From contig CAUYUJ010018484.1 of assembly GCA_963575745.1 (NCBI GenBank), forward strand, positions 32,501 to 85,000: a DNA stretch of 52,500 nucleotides. Reading direction: 5' to 3'. A program made the translations under genes and the position numbers. Under the pieces are notes generated by a model. The model was not told the origin of the DNA. It saw only the letters and a program-made list of their open reading frames with translations, and did not search any database. Shown here piece by piece: positions 48,501-52,500 of this stretch. The first letter of the stretch is position 1, and each line of letters begins with the position of its first letter. The DNA is from Prorocentrum cordatum. Taxonomy: Eukaryota; Sar; Dinophyceae; Prorocentrales; Prorocentraceae.

Positions 48501-48880
48501 TTGGCCGACTTTCAGACAGCATGCCGCAGGACGCGTGCGTCTGCTCCTGGCTTGGACGGGCTATCAGGACAGCTCGTCGCGGCTTTCGGTGCAGAGTTAG
48601 GCAAACTTTACTTTCCGATCGTGACTAAGGCCATTACACGACTCGAGGAACCTACACAGTGGAAAGGAGGCATATACTGGAACATTTGGAAGAGGTCTGG
48701 GGATCCCTCGTGGCCAGTTTCATCCAGAGCAGTTATGGTGTCGCCGCAAATTGGCAAAAAGTTTCGCGCCCTGGTCCGCACACCACTTGTTGATATCTTA
48801 CCTCAGGTTGCGGGGGACTCGCAGTACGGGGGCATCGCGGGTCGGGGCGTTGACCTGGCGGGATTAGCGATACGTACCCC
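45579..48880 (+). CDS. element 3 ORF2, first part: RNase H - APE endonuclease - RT N-terminal region
   Basis: Open from the codon after the gag TGA; no ATG until 45672. Numbered from the GTG at 45603, RNase H occupies about 85-240: Y-T-D-G-T-G (D92), A-E-Y-E-A-A-I-W (E149/E151), I-H-T-D-N-M (D178), H-T-P-G-H-S-D-H and N-E-M-A-D-T (D234). The endonuclease is about 320-592: A-A-A-N-V-L-T (N327), V-G-T-M-E-A-R (E369), L-V-D-S-N (D489, N491), K-R-R-D-Y-I-T, N-E-D-H-Q-A-V (D583, H584). The RT N-terminal blocks follow (S-A-P-G-L-D-G-L-S-G, S-R-A-V-M-V, G-G-I-A-G-R-G-V-D). All catalytic residues are kept. The frame is lost at the CCCC run 48877-48880, inside the RT. Confidence 0.92.
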
Positions 48881-51800
48881 TACAGAACCTCGCCGAGTCG
48901 CAGGGCACATCCCTCATGCTCCTACTCGTGGACGTGGTGCAGGCCTTCTACAAATCCGTACGTCAGTTGGTTATGGCCTCATGTCACACGGTCGAAGATA
49001 TCGCCATGCTCCTTCACACCACTGGGCTCCCACCTTCAGCCCTGCACAGGTTACTCGAGAGGCTCAGTTGTCAGCCCCCAGCCCTCCAGAAGGCCTCCAT
49101 CAGTCCACACTTGCAGGCGCTCATCGCTTCATCGTACCACGGATCCTGGTTTACCTATCCTGGGTCCGACCTTATAGCGCTTTCGACTTTCGGGACGGTG
49201 CCAGGACAACCATTAGGGGACGTCGTTTTCAATTTCATCATGGCTGAGTGCACTCACTTAGCCAATCAACGTCTGCAAGCCCTACAGCTTTCCACACAGG
49301 TCCCAGTGCTTCCTGGGGCCTCATTAGCGCAGCTAATACAACACGAGCCTGTCGGCACCAAACCCGCCCTGGAGATTTGTTTCTTTGACGACGGAGCCTT
49401 CGCAGTCTTAGGGCCGCCGTGCTGGCTGATCAGCACTGCCGCCGACGTTGCAGGCATTGTCGCGTCCAGCTTCGCGGAGCGAGGCTTGCGCCTCAACTTT
49501 AAGAAGGGGAAATCCGAGCTGCTCTTCCAGTTCTGGGGCAAACAGTCTAAGGTGGCCCGACTGGAGCTCTGGAAAACTCGTCAAGGGGTCTTTCAAGTAC
49601 ATTCCGACAGTGCTGGAGATTTCACCCTACATGCGGTCCGACAATACCCCCACTTAGGTACTATCATCGACGAGCGGGGAGCGACGGGGCCAGAAATCGC
49701 ACACCGCATAGCAGGTATCTCCCAATCATCTCAGATTTTAAGGCGCAGAGTCTTTCCCAGTGTGCCGCACGAGGCGGGCGCCACCGCCATGAAGATGAGG
49801 TTTGTAGACGCGCTCATTTCCTCCTCTCTCTTACACAACGCTGGCACATGGATCAATATTGAGCACGGCGCATACAAAGTACTTCGTACCAACATACTTA
49901 TGAGATATCGAGCGGCAGCAGGTTTGCAGAGATATGACGAGCACGCTGTTCCCGACTCTGAGGTTTTAGCCCACGTGGAACGGTCAGACCTTGACGTCCA
50001 GCTACGCGTGCATCGGTTACGCTTGCTGGGACGAGTGCTTCACTACGGATCTGACCTTCTGCTCGGTATGCTCGCGCACGTGTATCGCCTCATGCTCTCA
50101 CTGCACACCACGCCACCTCAGCCACAGCACGCACGGCAGCACGCCAAGACTACATGGATACATCATGTATTGGACGACCTCAGATGGCTCCGCACAGTTA
50201 CAAAATCGTTCCAGGATTTCCCGGACCCTGCAGACAGCTTTCACCCATGGGAACAACACATTCGGAGATCCATTACTTCCTGGAGACGGCAGCTGAGAGC
50301 AGCGCAGATTGGTGCTGCACAAGCCGCCGCCCGTCAGGCATGGGCAGCACGTGCGGAGCGCATATTTTTCCAGTGCGCTCGGGAAGGAGGCTTCCCACTT
50401 CCAGTCTCACATCCTGATCATCCCTTGCGGGCTGCCGACCGACCACCAGCACAACAATATATATGTCCTTGGTGCCACATCACTTACTATAAGGTTACAG
50501 CCTTACGACAACACATCATACGTACACACTTTACCATGGTCCAACACGTGGAAAGGGTTATGGGGGACAAAGCGGTATGTCGAGCTTGTTCCGTGGAATT
50601 CGCTTCTCGCCGACAACTTCGCAACCATTTGGCATACGACGCAGCCCGCTGCTGTTTAGCACATTTCTTGCACGGAGCTCAGATGACGGCCGAAGAGGCC
50701 CAGCAAGCTGCAGCACGTGATCGTCAGGCATGCGCCGACCAGCGACGTGCCGGGTTGGGCAGATGGAGATCAGCCTACCCAGCAACCACTACGGTCTGCG
50801 ACGACGGTCTGATTTGGGAAGCAGCTGAAGTCTTTGCCTTATACGATGAGGACGAAGCCAAAGAGCTCCTCAGAGGTGCCTTCTACGAGCTTACCCCCGA
50901 GGCCCAAGAGACCCTGGAGGAGATCTGGCGCCCCCCCTGTGTTCAGAACGATCCAGATGAACCTCCAGAGGCCCAATTCTCGGACAGACATTACCTTTTC
51001 CGCCCGCAGGACTTTCAACATCTTGCCACCCAACAGGTGCCGTGGCGTGTGCAGCGACGTGAGGTCTACATACTAAATCTTTTTTGTGGTCGTCGTCGTC
51101 AGGGTGATATTCAACACAACATCGACAACGCCGAATACGGTCAAGATATTCACATTGTCACACTGTCTATCGACATATCCATCGACAACATACGCTGTGA
51201 TATGACCCGTCAAGCTACGATAGACGAATGGGCTGGCCACATCAGAGCTCGCCGAGTCTGGGCTTCAGGGGGGGGACCCCCCTGCGAGTCCTGGTGCCCA
51301 GCTAGATGGCTGGAGGGGGGGCCCCCCCCACTCAGGACTGCCGAGTATTTCTGGGGAGTGCCGTGGGCCTCACCAACCCAGGCACAGCAGCTCGAAGTAG
51401 GTAACAAGCTCCTACACTGTCTTGTGCTCCTGCTCGCGGAACACATCAGAGCAGGGACGTGCGGATGGTTGGAGCACCCCGCACCAGCGTGGTGGAGAGC
51501 CCAGGCAGTTTCAAGTTTTGCGTGGATGCCTCTCCGTTCTCTTGAATGCTGCCCCATTGTTGCTACGACGGATTTCGACCAGTGCACCCTCAATGATGCA
51601 GATCCGGCTACAGTCGGCCGTGCACCGACGAGAATCATGTCGCTCCGTCTTCCCACCTTGCACGGCAAACTCACGGCTTGCAACAACGGCAAATGCAATC
51701 ACGGCAAGGGAACTCATCCTACGCTTCTCGGCAAAAATGAGGACCACAGCTTCAAAACCAGTGCGAAGAAGACCTACCCGACAAGGATGTGTGCAGCCAT

Positions 51801-52332
51801 AGCTACGGCCATGACGGATGCCATTGTTACTGCTACCTATGAAGGCGACCCATGGGACCTGGACCCCTCCCCCTCCGACCCCAGCTGTCTCCGTGAATTT
51901 CACATTCCATGGGATCCTGGTGACACGTTCTGGGAGGCTCCCGATTTCGCCCGACCCACCGCGACTTCCAGGAAGCGCGGTGATCCTGAATCCAGCCGCT
52001 GGCAGCCTCCTTCCTCTCCCTCCTCCCCTGCCGAGGATCCCTGGTCTCCGCCGCAGGACCCGCCTGCAGCGGAGCTGGCTGCGACGACCGACGACCCGCC
52101 CAACGAGGCCGGGCCGCCCTCCATCCCCGAGGACGGGGTTCCCCCCTCCTTTTTCCTTCCTGCTCCCCCTCCCCCACCACCGACCCTTTCGTCGGCACAG
52201 CTCGAACGCATCAGACGGAATCGAGCTGAGGCCAAGGAGCGGCGCAGACGCCGCTTGGCCCCTTGGTCCTTTTCTTCAATTCTCTGGCCCCACGAGGAGA
52301 CCAGAGTTTCTTCCAAAGCCCGGTTGGTGTAA
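48880..52332 (+). CDS. element 3 ORF2, second part: RT catalytic core - C2H2 fingers - methyltransferase-like domain - RPA-binding-like motif
   Basis: Continues the RT in the next frame. Numbering from ATG 48916: motif A L-L-V-D-V-V-Q-A-F (D6), motif B T-V-P-G-Q-P-L-G-D (95-102), motif C C-F-F-D-D-G (157-159). Two C2H2 fingers: C517-P-W-C520 ... R-Q-H-I-I-R-T-H and V-C-R-A-C ... R-N-H-L (about 555-575). Methyltransferase-like domain about 715-975: V-Y-I-L-N-L-F-C-G-R-R-R (motif I position), L-S-I-D-I (II), G-G-G-P-P-C-E-S-W (IV), G-W-L-E-H-P (VI), T-D-F-D-Q-C-T. Pro/Ser-rich linker, then L-S-S-A-Q-L-E-R-I-R-R-N-R-A-E-A-K at about 1091-1107. Shifting one base near 48877 would join it to the first part; I do not treat it as a separate gene. 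Confidence 0.9.
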   Translation, partial: LQNLAESQGTSLMLLLVDVVQAFYKSVRQLVMASCHTVEDIAMLLHTTGLPPSALHRLLERLSCQPPALQKASISPHLQALIASSYHGSWFTYPGSDLIALSTFGTVPGQPLGDVVFNFIMAECTHLANQRLQALQLSTQVPVLPGASLAQLIQHEPVGTKPALEICFFDDGAFAVLGPPCWLISTAADVAGIVASSFAERGLRLNFKKGKSELLFQFWGKQSKVARLELWKTRQGVFQVHSDSAGDFTLHAVRQYPHLGTIIDERGATGPEIAHRIAGISQSSQILRRRVFPSVPHEAGATAMKMRFVDALISSSLLHNAGTWINIEHGAYKVLRTNILMRYRAAAGLQRYDEHAVPDSEVLAHVERSDLDVQLRVHRLRLLGRVLHYGSDLLLGMLAHVYRLMLSLHTTPPQPQHARQHAKTTWIHHVLDDLRWLRTVTKSFQDFPDPADSFHPWEQHIRRSITSWRRQLRAAQIGAAQAAARQAWAARAERIFFQCAREGGFPLPVSHPDHPLRAADRPPAQQYICPWCHITYYKVTALRQHIIRTHFTMVQHVERVMGDKAVCRACSVEFASRRQLRNHLAYDAARCCLAHFLHGAQMTAEEAQQAAARDRQACADQRRAGLGRWRSAYPATTTVCDDGLIWEAAEVFALYDEDEAKELLRGAFYELTPEAQETLEEIWRPPCVQNDPDEPPEAQFSDRHYLFRPQDFQHLATQQVPWRVQRREVYILNLFCGRRRQGDIQHNIDNAEYGQDIHIVTLSIDISIDNIRCDMTRQATIDEWAGHIRARRVWASGGGPPCESWCPARWLEGGPPPLRTAEYFWGVPWASPTQAQQLEVGNKLLHCLVLLLAEHIRAGTCGWLEHPAPAWWRAQAVSSFAWMPLRSLECCPIVATTDFDQCTLNDADPATVGRAPTRIMSLRLPTLHGKLTACNNGKCNHGKGTHPTLLGKNEDHSFKTSAKKTYPTRMCAAIATAMTDAIVTATYEGDPWDLDPSPSDPSCLREFHIPWDPGDTFWEAPDFARPTATSRKRGDPESSRWQPPSSPSSPAEDPWSPPQDPPAAELAATTDDPPNEAGPPSIPEDGVPPSFFLPAPPPPPPTLSSAQLERIRRNRAEAKERRRRRLAPWSFSSILWPHEETRVSSKARLV

Positions 52333-52414
52333 AGCTCCTCGAGGGGTTTTTCCAACGCGTGCTTAGAGAGAACGGCTTGAACGCTCATTCCACCGTCCGC
52401 CGCCGCCTCTTCCA

Positions 52415-52444
52415 CCCTCCTCCCTCCTCCCTCCTCTTCCACCC
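52415..52444. repeat. target-site duplication of LINE element 3, right copy (30 bp)
   Basis: Identical to 43705-43734. Confidence 0.75.
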
Positions 52445-52500
52445 TCCTCCCTCCTCACTCCTCACTCCTTCCTCCTCCCTCTTCCCTCCTCCCTCCACCT
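52445..52500. repeat. CCT tract continuing past the window end
   Basis: CCTCCCTCCTCACTCC-like pyrimidine repeat, the right-hand continuation of the element 3 target tract. Confidence 0.85.

Larger units (their letters stand above)
43735..52414 (+). mobile_element. LINE element 3 (8.7 kb, gag / RNH-EN-RT-C2H2-methyltransferase type)
   Basis: Bounded by a perfect 30-bp direct repeat. Contents: about 260 bp of leader, ORF1 (43998-45578), one in-frame TGA, ORF2 (45579-52332, split by one extra base near 48877-48880) and about 80 bp of 3' sequence. No long terminal repeats. The domain order matches element 2 throughout, so this is a defined family. It is nearly intact: one frameshift is the only clear lesion, although the gag-pol stop might also be one. 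Confidence 0.9.

Overview
The window is nuclear DNA of a dinoflagellate. The strongest single sign is a 21/22 match to the dinoflagellate trans-spliced leader at 2633-2654, embedded in ordinary DNA as a relic. GC-rich composition, abundant CCT/GGA, CAA and GTC microsatellites, and long non-LTR retrotransposon polyproteins agree with this. I cannot assign a genus. I found no convincing host gene, no tRNA or rRNA gene, and no CRISPR array; nearly everything recognisable is mobile or repetitive DNA.

Layout. 1-8210: a 75-bp minisatellite, pyrimidine/purine tracts, the spliced-leader relic, two copies of a terminal-inverted-repeat (TIR) element, and a small element with direct terminal repeats (7154-8210). 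8248-24433 (minus strand): a decayed, about 9.4-kb LINE (element 2; gag, RNase H, endonuclease, RT, C2H2 fingers, methyltransferase-like domain), split by a younger 5'-truncated LINE (element 1, about 10270-17090, intact 1538-codon EN-RT-RNase H ORF2) and by a 187-bp TIR element at 18573-18759. 24476-29900: mostly unassigned sequence with minisatellites, a fold-back element, a cruciform-forming repeat and another TIR element copy. 29926-38854: a head-to-tail array of seven units, each ending in a small hairpin followed by a CAA/CAG tract; the long fifth unit carries a minus-strand gene with three repeated helical modules. 38855-43704: low-complexity and dispersed repeats and two more TIR element copies, one of them 791 bp. 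43735-52414 (plus strand): a near-complete 8.7-kb LINE (element 3) flanked by a perfect 30-bp target-site duplication.

Elements 2 and 3 share one design that I consider the main result: an ORF1 (gag) with a RanBP2-like or CxC zinc finger and a coiled coil, then an ORF2 with RNase H placed BEFORE the APE endonuclease and RT, followed by two C2H2 fingers and a C-terminal domain with the signature motifs of a cytosine-5 DNA methyltransferase (GGPPC). Element 3 ends with a motif like the RPA32-binding helix of uracil-DNA glycosylase UNG2. In element 3 gag and pol lie in the same frame separated by one TGA; in elements 1 and 2 the gag TGA overlaps a GTG opening the pol frame. Both RNH-first elements sit inside CCT/CTC tracts, suggesting a target preference. 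The nesting gives relative ages: element 2 is oldest, and element 1 and the 187-bp TIR element inserted into it.
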